Shown: piece by piece, positions 1 through 7,678 of the stretch
Numbering within the stretch: position 1 is the stretch's first letter
Layout: the number at the start of each line of letters is the position of its first letter
Assembly (NCBI GenBank): GCA_004297005.1
Contig: SCVA01000003.1
Span: forward strand, 1 to 41,300
DNA length: 41,300 nt
From: Nevskiaceae bacterium
Lineage (GTDB): Bacteria > Pseudomonadota > Gammaproteobacteria > Nevskiales > Nevskiaceae
Reading direction: 5' to 3'
Translations under genes and position numbers: made by a program
The notes under the pieces: generated by a model
What the model saw: the letters and a program-made list of their open reading frames with translations, nothing else
Databases searched by the model: none
What the model was told of the DNA's origin: nothing

Positions 1-27
1 TCCCCTTCGTAAGCGCCGAGAAGCGCA

Positions 28-105
28 GTGGTCGGGGGGTATGGAAGCGCCCGCATGTTCGAGGCGCCTATAGGGCGCCGAGTTCGGGCGCGTCCCCCCG
101 ACCAC
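28..105. repeat. Nested palindrome (three concentric stems)
   Basis: Three inverted pairs are nested: GTGGTCGGGGGG (28-39) with CCCCCCGACCAC (94-105), GCGCCCG (47-53) with CGGGCGC (85-91), and GGCGCC (63-68) with GGCGCC (74-79). Together they would fold into one long cruciform or RNA hairpin about 78 nt long. No transposase lies nearby. It could be a dispersed intergenic repeat or part of a longer element that begins left of the window. Confidence 0.7.
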
Positions 106-161
106 GAGCATCGCAGGGCACCCCGTAGGGGCGCGACGCAGGGGTGTGCTTTCTTTTGCTT

Positions 162-189
162 ACTTTTCTTTGCACAAGCAAAGAAAAGT
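162..189. repeat. Perfect 12-bp stem-loop, loop ACAA
   Basis: ACTTTTCTTTGC (162-173) is perfectly complementary to GCAAAGAAAAGT (178-189) with a four-base loop. It is AT-rich in an otherwise GC-rich region and stands out for that. A T-rich run precedes it on the plus strand, but no T-tract suitable for intrinsic termination follows the stem in either direction. It is therefore listed as a repeat and not as a terminator. Confidence 0.6.
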
Positions 190-365
190 GAGTCGCCAAG
201 AGGCGAAAAAAAGCTCGCACCAACAGCAAGCTCGGCAGAGCGCGAATGCGCGAACCACACGCCAGCAAGCCAATGCGAAAGCACTGCACTCCGCCACAGC
301 TTTCCCCCTCCCCACAAGGGGGAGGAAGACTTGAGATGGCGTATGGGCAAGGGCACTACACCCAC

Positions 366-947
366 TCAGGCCAGCGCGGCCACCAGCGCCTCCCGCAGGG
401 CCGGCACCACCTCCTCCTCGAACCAGGGCCGGCGCCGGAGCCAGAGGGTGTTGCGCGGGCTGGGATGTGGCAGCGGGAAATAGCCGCGCGGCAGATGCTC
501 GCGCCAGCGTCGCACGGTCTGCTCCAGCGTCTCGCCGCGCGCGTCGAGATAGTGCAGATGCGCGTAGCGCCCGATCAGCAGGGTCAGCCGCAGCTTCGGC
601 AGCAGCGGCCGTACTCGGGGATGCCAGAGCGGCGCGCATTCCGGGCGCGGCGGCAGGTCGCCGCCACGGCCCTTGCCGGGGTAGCAGAGGCCCATCGCCA
701 TCACCCCGTAGTGGCTCTGGTCGTAGAACGCCTCGCGGTCGAGCGCCATCCACTGCCGCAGGCGGTCGCCGCTGGCATCGTCCCAGGGCAGGCCGCTGGC
801 ATGCACGCGGGTGCCGGGCGCCTGGCCGGTGATCAGCACCCGCAGCCGCGCGTCCACCCGCAGGATCGGCCGCGGCCCCAGCGGCAGATGATCGGCGCAC
901 AGCCGGCAGGCGCGGACTTCGGCAATGGTCTGTTCCAGGTTGGGCAT
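366..947 (-). CDS. Uracil-DNA glycosylase superfamily protein
   Basis: A 193-residue protein related to uracil-DNA glycosylases, which excise deaminated bases from DNA. The glycosylase motif GQAPG is at residues 41-45, followed by a GLPWDDASG stretch (52-60), and the second motif appears as HPSPRN near the C-terminus. Cysteines at 14, 17, 88 and 104 have almost the spacing of the four 4Fe-4S ligands of family 4 UDGs, so an iron-sulfur enzyme is likely. The start at 947 was chosen because family similarity begins at MPNLEQ; the open frame continues upstream without conserved features. It is divergent from the LuxR-type gene with a 97-base gap. Substrate specificity cannot be read from the sequence. 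Confidence 0.85.
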   Translation of the reverse strand: MPNLEQTIAEVRACRLCADHLPLGPRPILRVDARLRVLITGQAPGTRVHASGLPWDDASGDRLRQWMALDREAFYDQSHYGVMAMGLCYPGKGRGGDLPPRPECAPLWHPRVRPLLPKLRLTLLIGRYAHLHYLDARGETLEQTVRRWREHLPRGYFPLPHPSPRNTLWLRRRPWFEEEVVPALREALVAALA

Positions 948-974
948 GGCGGAATTGTGCCTGCACCCCAGGGC

Positions 975-1012
975 CAGTGGCGGATTGCCTTCGCCGGCCC
1001 GATTTGCCACTG
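975..1012. promoter_or_regulatory. Imperfect dyad in divergent promoter region
   Basis: CAGTGGCGGAT (975-985) and the inverted ATTTGCCACTG (1002-1012) match at 9 of 11 positions and sit between the divergent UDG-family and LuxR-family genes. The placement fits an operator for the adjacent LuxR-type regulator. This is inference from position and symmetry only. Confidence 0.3.
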
Positions 1013-1044
1013 TGCGGCTGGCTCCAATTCCTCCACGGCAGCGC

Positions 1045-1917
1045 ATGAGTCCCCACGATCAGTTGATCCACCGCCTCTACCTCACCGCCGCCGACGCCGA
1101 CTGGCAACTGGCGCGTCAGCGGTTGCTGGCCTTGCTGGTGGAGTCCCTGGGCGCCAGCGGCGCGGCCTGGCTCACCGCTGGCGAGTCGGGCCTGGGCGGC
1201 TGCTACACCGAGAGCCTGCACAGCGGCTTCAGCCGTGGCGGCCTGCAGGCCCTGCGGTTCGCCGAGGGCGAAAACCTGCTGACCCCCACCGGAGGGCCGC
1301 CGGCGCGCGTCCTGCGGCACGCACACCAGGGGCGGCCGCTGGTCAGCCTGCTGGCCCTGCACTGGCAGGAAGGAGCCTCGCCGCCGCCGGCGGAGCGCCT
1401 GCAGCAGGTGGCGTCGCACGCGGCCGAGGCGGTGGCGCTATCCATGCGCCTGTTCGTGCGGCGTGACGAATGGCTGCGCGAGATGGGCCGACAAAATCGT
1501 GGCGCCGCCGCCCTGGTCGACGCCCTGGGCGTGATCCACGCCGCCAGTGAGCGCTTTCTGGCCTTGCTGGGCGCCGATACCGCCACCCGCTTTCCGTTGC
1601 CCGAGGCACTGCTGGACGAGGGGGGCGCCTACCAGCGCGATGGCTTGCATGTGCGGGTGGAGGCCATGGACAGCCTGTACCTGGTCCACATCCGCCAGCC
1701 GCTGGCGCTGGATATCTTGTCGCCGCGCGAGCAGCAGATCGCCCGCGCGCTGGGCGAGGGCAAGACCTTCAAGAGCATCGCCCGCAACTGCGGCATCGCA
1801 GTTTCCACGGTGGCCAATCACGCCACCCGCATCTACCGCAAGCTGGGCGTGTACCGGCGCGAGGAGCTGGTGGGCCTGATCCGCTCCAGCGGCGTCGAGC
1901 GCAGTCCGGCTGCCTGA
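1045..1917 (+). CDS. LuxR-family transcriptional regulator
   Basis: A 290-residue regulator. The last 70 or so residues form a LuxR/FixJ-type helix-turn-helix, starting near residue 225 with LSPREQQIARALGEGKT and continuing through VSTVANHATRIYRKLGV. The N-terminal 220 residues match no specific sensor domain that I recognise. They contain no phosphoacceptor signature, so this is not a classical response regulator; a degenerate GAF-like sensor is possible. The start at 1045 (MSPHDQ) is preferred because the upstream extension of the frame runs over the divergent gene. Its target is unknown. The imperfect dyad at 975-1012 could be its own operator. Confidence 0.8.
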   Translation: MSPHDQLIHRLYLTAADADWQLARQRLLALLVESLGASGAAWLTAGESGLGGCYTESLHSGFSRGGLQALRFAEGENLLTPTGGPPARVLRHAHQGRPLVSLLALHWQEGASPPPAERLQQVASHAAEAVALSMRLFVRRDEWLREMGRQNRGAAALVDALGVIHAASERFLALLGADTATRFPLPEALLDEGGAYQRDGLHVRVEAMDSLYLVHIRQPLALDILSPREQQIARALGEGKTFKSIARNCGIAVSTVANHATRIYRKLGVYRREELVGLIRSSGVERSPAA

Positions 1918-2062
1918 GGCGCCGGGATGGCGGGCCCTTGAGCTAACGGTCCTGCCGCCGCGCCCCGCCGCCGGGCTGCTGAGTGGGCCAACCGGGCGCC
2001 CGTTTCCGAACTGAGGCCCGCCCGCGCATGTCATCATGCGCACCTTCCTTCGCTGTCGTCCC

Positions 2063-2950
2063 ATGTCCGCCCTTCTCGAAGCCCGAGCACTGGTCAAGGA
2101 GTACCCCAAGGTCCGCGCCGTGGACGGGGTTTCCTTTGAGGTGCCGGCGGGCATCTGCTTTGGCCTGCTTGGCCCCAACGGCGCCGGCAAGTCCACCACC
2201 ATCGAGCTGCTCGAAGGCGTGGCCAAGCCCAGCGGTGGCGAGGTGCTGTTCCGGGGCGAGAGCATCGCCGGCGGCACCTCGCGCTACCGCGAGAAGATCG
2301 GCATCCAGTTCCAGTCCACCGCCTTGCAGGACTTTCTCACCGTCCGCGAGAACCTGCGGCTGTTCCAGGCCCTGTACCCGAAGAAGCGGCCGCTGGACGA
2401 GCTGATCGCGGTCTGCCGGCTGGAGGAATTCCTCGACCGCGACAGCCACAAACTCTCCGGCGGCCAGCGCCAGCGGGTGCTGCTGGCCATCGCCCTGGTC
2501 AATGATCCCGAGCTGGTGTTCCTCGACGAGCCCACCACCGGTCTCGACCCGCAGGCGCGGCGCAACTTCTGGGAGCTGGTGCGCAGCATCAAGGCCGAGG
2601 GCAAGACCCTGGTGCTGACCACCCACTACATGGAAGAGGCCTACGCGCTCTGCGACGACATCGGCATCATGGATCACGGCCGGCTGATCGCCCGCGGCAG
2701 CCCGCAGCGCCTGCTCGCCGAGCACTTCGACGACTCGGTGCTGGAGCTGCCGGCCGCCGACGCCCTGCGCGCCGGTAGCGAGCTGCCCTTCGTGCTGCGC
2801 GGCGACTGGGCCGAGCTGTCGACCCGCGACATCGCCGGCGCGCTGGCGATACTGCAAAAGGCCGGCACCCCGCTGGATCATCTGCGCATCCGCCCGCGCA
2901 CGCTCGAGGATCTGTTCCTGGAGCTGACCGGCAAGGAGCTGCGGGCATGA
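2063..2950 (+). CDS. ABC transporter ATP-binding protein (ABC-2 exporter type)
   Basis: A 295-residue ATPase, first gene of a five-gene run. It has Walker A GPNGAGKST (about residues 37-45), a Q-loop region, the signature LSGGQRQRV (about 131-139) and Walker B with LVFLDEPTTGLDP (about 150). The C-terminal tail after residue 220 is the extension typical of drug, lipid or antibiotic exporter ATPases of the CcmA/NatA class. The start at 2063 (MSALLEA) matches the usual family N-terminus; the frame has an earlier ATG at 2036. The permease gene begins 10 bases after the stop, so the two certainly form one transporter. The substrate is unknown. Confidence 0.9.
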   Translation: MSALLEARALVKEYPKVRAVDGVSFEVPAGICFGLLGPNGAGKSTTIELLEGVAKPSGGEVLFRGESIAGGTSRYREKIGIQFQSTALQDFLTVRENLRLFQALYPKKRPLDELIAVCRLEEFLDRDSHKLSGGQRQRVLLAIALVNDPELVFLDEPTTGLDPQARRNFWELVRSIKAEGKTLVLTTHYMEEAYALCDDIGIMDHGRLIARGSPQRLLAEHFDDSVLELPAADALRAGSELPFVLRGDWAELSTRDIAGALAILQKAGTPLDHLRIRPRTLEDLFLELTGKELRA

Positions 2951-2960
2951 GGCGCGGCGC

Positions 2961-3986
2961 ATGAACCCCATCCACATCCTCGCGCTGACCTGGGCGCGCA
3001 GCCTGGAATTCCTGCGCGACCGCGGCACCATGGCCTGGAACTTCGCGCTACCGCTGTTGATGGTGGCCGGCTTCGCGGTGATTTTTTCCGGGCCAGGCAA
3101 GCCCTTGTTCACGGTGGCGGTGCTGGCGCCGGAGACGGTGCCGCTGAGCGCCGACACCCATCCCTTTCTGGGCACGCCCTCGGTGAGCTTCTACCGTGAG
3201 AGCAGCCTGGAAACAGCGCAGGCCAAGGTGCAGCGCCACCGCATCGACCTGGCGGTGGACCTGGTGCACATGCAGTACTGGGTCAACCCGGAATCGCACA
3301 ACGGCGCGGTGCTGGAGCAGCTGCTGCACGGCGTCGCCGGCGAGCCCTTGCGGCGCCAGGAAGTGCAGGGCGCGCGCATCCGCTATGTGGACTGGGCCGC
3401 ACCCGGCGTGCTGGGCATGAACCTGATGTTCTCCTGCCTGTTCGGCACCGGCTATGTGATCGTCCGCTACCGCAAGTCCGGCTATTTGAAGCGCCTCAAC
3501 GCCACGCCGCTGACCGCCGCCGAGTTCATCGTCGCGCAGCTCCTCTCGCGCCTGGTGCTGGTGCTGCTGGTGACGGTGGCGGTCTACCTGGGCTGCAATG
3601 CCTTTCTGCACTTCAGGCTCGACGGCAGCCCCTGGGCGCTGCTGCTGGTCGCCGTGGTCGGCAGCTACGCGATGATCGCGCTGGGCCTGATGGTGGCGGC
3701 GCGGGTCACCTCCGAGGAATTCGCCGGCGGCCTGCTCAACCTCTTGTCCTGGCCGATGATGGTGCTCTCCGGCGTGTTCTTCTCCATCGATGGTGCGCCG
3801 GCCTTCGTGCAATGGCTGGCGCAATGGCTGCCGCTGACGCCGATGCTGGAAGCCGCCCGCGCGATCATGCTCGACGGCGCCCACCTGCTCGACCCCAGCG
3901 TGCTTCAGCCCCTGCTGAAGCTGTCGGCGATGGCGCTGCTGTTCACTCTGCTGGGCGCACTGGGGTTCAAATGGACGCAGGATTGA
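2961..3986 (+). CDS. ABC-2 type transporter permease
   Basis: A 341-residue inner-membrane partner of the ATPase just upstream. It has an N-terminal membrane segment (about residues 25-42), a periplasmic domain of some 130 residues, then five hydrophobic segments in the C-terminal half. This is the usual ABC-2 exporter permease layout (PF01061/PF12698-like). A GAGG lies upstream of the ATG at 2961. The last 16 bases overlap the next gene, which suggests translational coupling. Exported substrate unknown; a lipid, a drug or a small envelope component are all possible. Confidence 0.88.
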   Translation: MNPIHILALTWARSLEFLRDRGTMAWNFALPLLMVAGFAVIFSGPGKPLFTVAVLAPETVPLSADTHPFLGTPSVSFYRESSLETAQAKVQRHRIDLAVDLVHMQYWVNPESHNGAVLEQLLHGVAGEPLRRQEVQGARIRYVDWAAPGVLGMNLMFSCLFGTGYVIVRYRKSGYLKRLNATPLTAAEFIVAQLLSRLVLVLLVTVAVYLGCNAFLHFRLDGSPWALLLVAVVGSYAMIALGLMVAARVTSEEFAGGLLNLLSWPMMVLSGVFFSIDGAPAFVQWLAQWLPLTPMLEAARAIMLDGAHLLDPSVLQPLLKLSAMALLFTLLGALGFKWTQD

Positions 3987-4378
3987 AGCGCGCCCTCCCC
4001 GGACTCCTGCTGCTGGCGCTCGCCGCGCCGGCCAGCGCCGACCTGTACCTGTGCAGCGACGACGGCGGCCATCGGCGCATCCAGGATCGCCCCTGCGCCG
4101 CTGGCCAGCGCGCCGACGCCCATGTGCGCGACAAGTCGATCTCCGGCCAGCCGGCCGCGCCCTCGCAGCCGCGCGCCAAGGCCAGTGCCAGCCCGGCGGC
4201 GACCGAGGTCGGCATCCGCCGCAACAAGGGCGTGATCTGCCAGTTGCTCGATGCCGAGAAGCGCGACGCCGAGGCGCAGATCCGCGGCGAGGCGCCGCCG
4301 CCGGTGGGCGAGAGCCCCAAGGACAATCTGGTGAAGATCGAACGCCAGCGCAGCCGGGTCGGCTGCGAAGCCTCCTGA
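3971..4378 (+). CDS. DUF4124-like secreted protein
   Basis: A 135-residue protein with a clear signal peptide (cleavage near PASA-DLYL, about residue 26) followed by a short segment that resembles the DUF4124 domain (YLCSDDGGHRRIQDRPC). DUF4124 proteins are small periplasmic proteins of unknown function that are common in Gammaproteobacteria. The remainder is charged and low in complexity, with paired cysteines that could form disulfides. It starts inside the end of the permease gene, and its stop shares a base with the next start (TGATG), so the genes are coupled. Confidence 0.72.
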   Translation: MDAGLKRALPGLLLLALAAPASADLYLCSDDGGHRRIQDRPCAAGQRADAHVRDKSISGQPAAPSQPRAKASASPAATEVGIRRNKGVICQLLDAEKRDAEAQIRGEAPPPVGESPKDNLVKIERQRSRVGCEAS

Positions 4379-5445
4379 TGACGCGGCGCTGGCGCCTGCC
4401 GGCGCTGCTGCTGGCCGTCGCCGCCGGGCTGGCCAGCTGCTCCACGCTCAACTACTACGCCCATCTTGGTCGCGGCCAGTGGCAGCTGCTCAAGGCCCGC
4501 GAGCCGATAGACCGCATCCTCGCCGACCCGCAGCGCGACCCCGAGCTGCGCCGCCGCCTGGGCCTGGCGATGGAGGCGCGCGACTACGCCAGCCAGCGTC
4601 TCGCGCTGCCCGCCAATGGCAGCTACCGGCGCTATGCCGATCTCGGCCGGCCCTATGTGGTGTGGAATCTGTTCGCGGCGCCGGAGCTGTCCTTGCGGCC
4701 CTTGGAGCACTGCTTCCCCATCGCCGGCTGCGTCGCCTACCGCGGCTACTACAGCGAGGCCGAGGCGCGCGCCGAGGGCGAGCGCCTGCAAGCCCAGGGC
4801 TACGAGACCCACATCGGCGGCGTGCCGGCCTATTCCACCCTCGGCTGGTTCGACGACCCGCTGCTCAACACCATGCTCCGCTGGGACGACGACCGCCTGC
4901 TGGAAACCCTGTTCCACGAGCTGGCGCACCAGAAGGTCTATCTGCCCGGCGACACCGCCTTCAACGAGTCCTATGCCAGCTTCGTTGGCGAACAGGGCCT
5001 GCGCGAGTGGCGCGCCGCGCGCGGGCAGGTGGCCGAGGGCTCGCTGGCCTTGCAGCGCGAGGCCGGTTTCGTCGCCCTGCTCAGCGCCACCCGCGAGCGC
5101 CTGGAAGCCGCCTATGCCAGCGCCGGTGACGACGCCGCCCGCCGCGCCGCCAAGAGTGCGGCCTTTGCGCAACTGGCGCAGGACTACGCCACCCTCAAGG
5201 CGAGCTGGAACGGCTGGGGCGGCTACGACCGCTTCTTCGCCACGCCGATGAACAACGCCAAGCTGCTGCCCTTCGCGCTCTACAACCAGCATCTCGCCGC
5301 CTTCGCCACGCTGTTTGCCCGCGAGGGCGGCGACTGGCCGCGCTTCCACGCCGCCGTCGCGGCGCTGGCGGGTGAGCCGGCCGAGGCGCGTGGCCGCGCG
5401 CTGGCGGCGCTGTCCGCCGCGCCAGGAGTTGCCGATGCCAGCTAA
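4378..5445 (+). CDS. Lipoprotein zinc aminopeptidase (PF10023-type)
   Basis: A 355-residue predicted lipoprotein: hydrophobic leader, then the lipobox GLASC. The middle has long blocks typical of the putative aminopeptidase family PF10023/COG4324 (SYRRYADLGRPYVVWN, PAYSTLGWFDDPLLNT) and the zinc-binding HELAHQ, near residue 181, with a downstream NESYASF supplying the probable third-ligand glutamate. The family is predicted from the HExxH motif and, as far as I know, is poorly characterised biochemically. Its start overlaps the preceding stop (ATGA). It presumably acts in the periplasm, attached to a membrane. Confidence 0.85.
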   Translation: MTRRWRLPALLLAVAAGLASCSTLNYYAHLGRGQWQLLKAREPIDRILADPQRDPELRRRLGLAMEARDYASQRLALPANGSYRRYADLGRPYVVWNLFAAPELSLRPLEHCFPIAGCVAYRGYYSEAEARAEGERLQAQGYETHIGGVPAYSTLGWFDDPLLNTMLRWDDDRLLETLFHELAHQKVYLPGDTAFNESYASFVGEQGLREWRAARGQVAEGSLALQREAGFVALLSATRERLEAAYASAGDDAARRAAKSAAFAQLAQDYATLKASWNGWGGYDRFFATPMNNAKLLPFALYNQHLAAFATLFAREGGDWPRFHAAVAALAGEPAEARGRALAALSAAPGVADAS

Positions 5446-5956
5446 GTCGCGCCTGGCCCTGCTGCTGGCCTTGCCGCTGCTGCTGGCCTGGGGCGGTGAG
5501 CGCAGCACCGAAGCGCGCCGCGACGTGCGCAATTTCATCCTGGAAACCCTGCGCAAGCAGGAGGGCGCGACCTGGGAGCGGGTCGGGCAATACCTGGCCT
5601 GGAGCTACGAATTCGACCGCAGCGGCTGCGAGCTGCAGGTGAGCCGCCGCGCCGACTTGAGCGACCAGTTCCAGCAGAGCATCCCGCTTGCCGAGGCGCA
5701 GCCAGTTGGCGGCGAGGGCAGCGAGCTGTACTTCCAGTGCCGGGGCCAGCGGCCCTGCATCGAATACCGCGTTGCCAACCGCGCGCGCAGCGACACCAGC
5801 GGCCAGGTGCGCGCCCGCCTGCTGGTGATGGACCCGGACGACCTCGTGCCCTTGCAGAACGCCTTCGCCGAACTGCACCAGCTCTGCCGCGACCCCTATG
5901 CGCCGCAGTGGCGGGCACCGGCGGAGCCCGCCGAGCGCTTTGCAAAGCCGGACTAA
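5435..5956 (+). CDS. Conserved-looking secreted protein of unknown function
   Basis: A 173-residue protein beginning with a strongly hydrophobic leader (KSRLALLLALPLLLAWGG), so probably exported. The mature part carries four cysteines (within GCEL, QCRG, RPCIE and QLCRD) that could form two disulfides. I recognise no domain. It overlaps the end of the metalloprotease gene by 11 bases and has an AGGAG just before the ATG at 5435. It therefore belongs to the operon that begins with the ABC exporter. A role with the exporter or the metalloprotease is plausible but is inferred only from position. Confidence 0.7.
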   Translation: MPAKSRLALLLALPLLLAWGGERSTEARRDVRNFILETLRKQEGATWERVGQYLAWSYEFDRSGCELQVSRRADLSDQFQQSIPLAEAQPVGGEGSELYFQCRGQRPCIEYRVANRARSDTSGQVRARLLVMDPDDLVPLQNAFAELHQLCRDPYAPQWRAPAEPAERFAKPD

Positions 5957-6007
5957 ATCCCGCCGGCCCTGCTGTCGCGCCTGTGCTCGCCCGCAGGAGC
6001 AGCCACG

Positions 6008-6199
6008 ATGAGCGCCAGCCCCCCGCGCCTGGGCGAACCCTTCTACCGGCCCTAGGTCGCCCGTACCCGCGACAGCGGCGGCACCGGCCTGGGCCTGGCC
6101 ATCGTCCGCCGCTGCGTGGAGGCGGGTGAGGGCGGCGTGCAGTTCCGCAGCCGCGAGGGCGGTGGCTTTGAGGTGGAATTGCGCCTGCGCGCGGCCTGA
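6008..6199 (+). pseudogene. Remnant of a sensor histidine kinase (ATPase C-terminus)
   Basis: From 6008 the frame reads GEPFYRP, then an in-frame TAG at 6053-6055, then VARTRDSGGTGLGLAIVRR and GGFEVELRL before a TGA at 6197-6199. EPFYRPD..ARTRDSGGTGLGLAIV is the F/G2-box end of the HATPase_c domain in EnvZ/CpxA-type kinases. The rest of the kinase is absent and no response regulator is adjacent. An AGGAG with an ATG at 6008 precedes the fragment, so this may be a deletion scar joining another start to a kinase tail. It cannot encode a working kinase. Confidence 0.8.
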
Positions 6200-6307
6200 G
6201 CGGTGGCCGTCGCCGGCCGGCGAAGCTGGCCCGGGCGGGGCGGGAGGACGATAATCGCGCGCCGGCCCGGGCGCTTTTCGCCCGCACCCCACGCCAGGAG
6301 CGTCCCC

Positions 6308-7636
6308 GTGCTGATTACCAATGCCCGCATGATCAACGAAGGCCGCGAGTTCCACGGCGACCTGCTGGTGGAGAACGGCCGCATCGCCAAGATCGCCGCC
6401 CAGATCAGCGCGCCCGCCGGCTGCGCGGTGGTGGACGCCGGCGGCAAGCTGCTGATGCCCGGCATGATCGACGACCAGGTGCACTTCCGCGAACCCGGCC
6501 TCACCCACAAGGGCAACATGGCCAGCGAGAGCGCGGCGGCGGTGGCGGGCGGCATCACCAGCTTCTTCGACATGCCCAACACCAACCCGACCACCACCAC
6601 CCGCGAACGGCTCGACGCCAAGTACGCGCTGGCGGCCGGGCGCTGCCACGGCAACTACGCCTTCTACTTCGGCGGCGCCAACGACAATCTGGAAGAGATC
6701 AAGCGCCTGCCGCCAGGCGTCAGCCCCGGCGTGAAGGTGTTCATGGGTGCCAGCACCGGCAACATGCTGGTGGACGATCCGGTGGTGCTCGACGGCATCT
6801 TCGCCCACGCCCAGGTGCCGATCATCACCCACTGCGAAGACACCCCCACCATCAAGCACAACGAGGAGCTGGCGCGTGCCCGCTGGGGCGAGGACGTGCC
6901 GTTTTCCGAGCACGGCCGCATCCGCTCGCGCGAGGCCTGCTACAAGTCCACCGAGCTGGCCGTGGGCCTGGCGAAGCGGCACGGCACCCGCCTGCACGTG
7001 CTGCACCTGACCACCGCCGAGGAGATGGGCTTTTTCACGCCGGGGCCAATGGAGGGCAAGCAGATCACCGCCGAAGTCTGCGTGCACCACCTGTTCTTCA
7101 CCGATGCCGACTACGACCAGCGCGGCGCCGCCATCAAGTGCAACCCGGCGGTGAAGACCGCCGCCGACCGCCTGGCCCTGCTGGCGGCGGTGCGCGAAGG
7201 CCGCATCGACATCATCGCCACCGACCACGCGCCGCACACCCTGGCCGAGAAGGCTGCGGGCTACTGGAAGGCGCCTTCCGGCCTGCCGCTGGTGCAGCAC
7301 GCGCTGCCCACGCTGTTCAGCCTCGTGCGGCGCGGCGAGCTGGACCTGCACACGGTCATCAACAAGGCCTGCCACGCGCCGGCGATCCGCTTCGGCGTGC
7401 AGGAGCGCGGCTTTCTGCGCGAGGGCTACTGGGCCGACCTCACCCTGGTCGATACCGAGGCCGAGCTGCCGGTGCGGCGCGAAGACGTGCTCTCGCTCTG
7501 CGGCTGGTCACCCTTCGAGGGGCTGACCCTGGGCGCGAAGATCCTCAAGACCTGGGTCAACGGCGAGCTGGCCTGGGACGGCCAGCAGGTGCTGGCGCCG
7601 CGCGGTCAGCGCATCGACTTTGCCGGCGGCCGTTAG
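6308..7636 (+). CDS. pyrC: Dihydroorotase
   Basis: A 442-residue cyclic amidohydrolase that interconverts carbamoyl-aspartate and dihydroorotate in pyrimidine synthesis. The metal-binding strand reads DDQVHFREPG, and the catalytic-aspartate motif ATDHAPHT and the HCED-type ligand region (ITHCEDTP) are present. The usual first histidine of HxH is glutamine here; I recall the same DDQVHFREP form in other dihydroorotases of this subgroup, so the enzyme is probably still active. Starting at GTG 6308 places an AGGAG 8 bases upstream and begins the protein at VLITNARM. The frame has no good start further upstream. The MarC gene follows 42 bases later. Confidence 0.9.
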   Translation: MLITNARMINEGREFHGDLLVENGRIAKIAAQISAPAGCAVVDAGGKLLMPGMIDDQVHFREPGLTHKGNMASESAAAVAGGITSFFDMPNTNPTTTTRERLDAKYALAAGRCHGNYAFYFGGANDNLEEIKRLPPGVSPGVKVFMGASTGNMLVDDPVVLDGIFAHAQVPIITHCEDTPTIKHNEELARARWGEDVPFSEHGRIRSREACYKSTELAVGLAKRHGTRLHVLHLTTAEEMGFFTPGPMEGKQITAEVCVHHLFFTDADYDQRGAAIKCNPAVKTAADRLALLAAVREGRIDIIATDHAPHTLAEKAAGYWKAPSGLPLVQHALPTLFSLVRRGELDLHTVINKACHAPAIRFGVQERGFLREGYWADLTLVDTEAELPVRREDVLSLCGWSPFEGLTLGAKILKTWVNGELAWDGQQVLAPRGQRIDFAGGR

Positions 7637-7678
7637 TGAGCGGTTCTTTCGTTGCCGTGTTGAGCCATTAGGGCCGCC

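Larger units (their letters stand above)
1..365. other. Non-coding, hairpin-rich intergenic block
   Basis: No convincing gene is seen here. The stretch lies downstream of the UDG-family gene (minus strand) and is packed with self-complementary segments: a nested palindrome at 28-105, a 12-bp stem at 162-173/178-189, and a 7-bp stem at 307-313/319-325 with loop ACAAG. Short frames that cross it have no family features. The pyrimidine/purine hairpin at 162-189 resembles dispersed intergenic repeats that I recall from Xanthomonadales-like genomes, but this is memory and not a search result. Confidence 0.6.

Noticed and set aside
28..483. Small plus-strand frame of 151 codons
   Set aside because: Covers the palindromes and the end of the UDG-family gene; no conserved feature.
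160..1419. 419-residue minus-strand frame over the UDG and LuxR genes
   Set aside because: Runs through the hairpin block and both real genes; arginine/alanine-rich and without a family.
5195..7375. 726-residue minus-strand frame across the pyrC region
   Set aside because: Low-complexity composition, spans the boundary of several real plus-strand genes, no motif.
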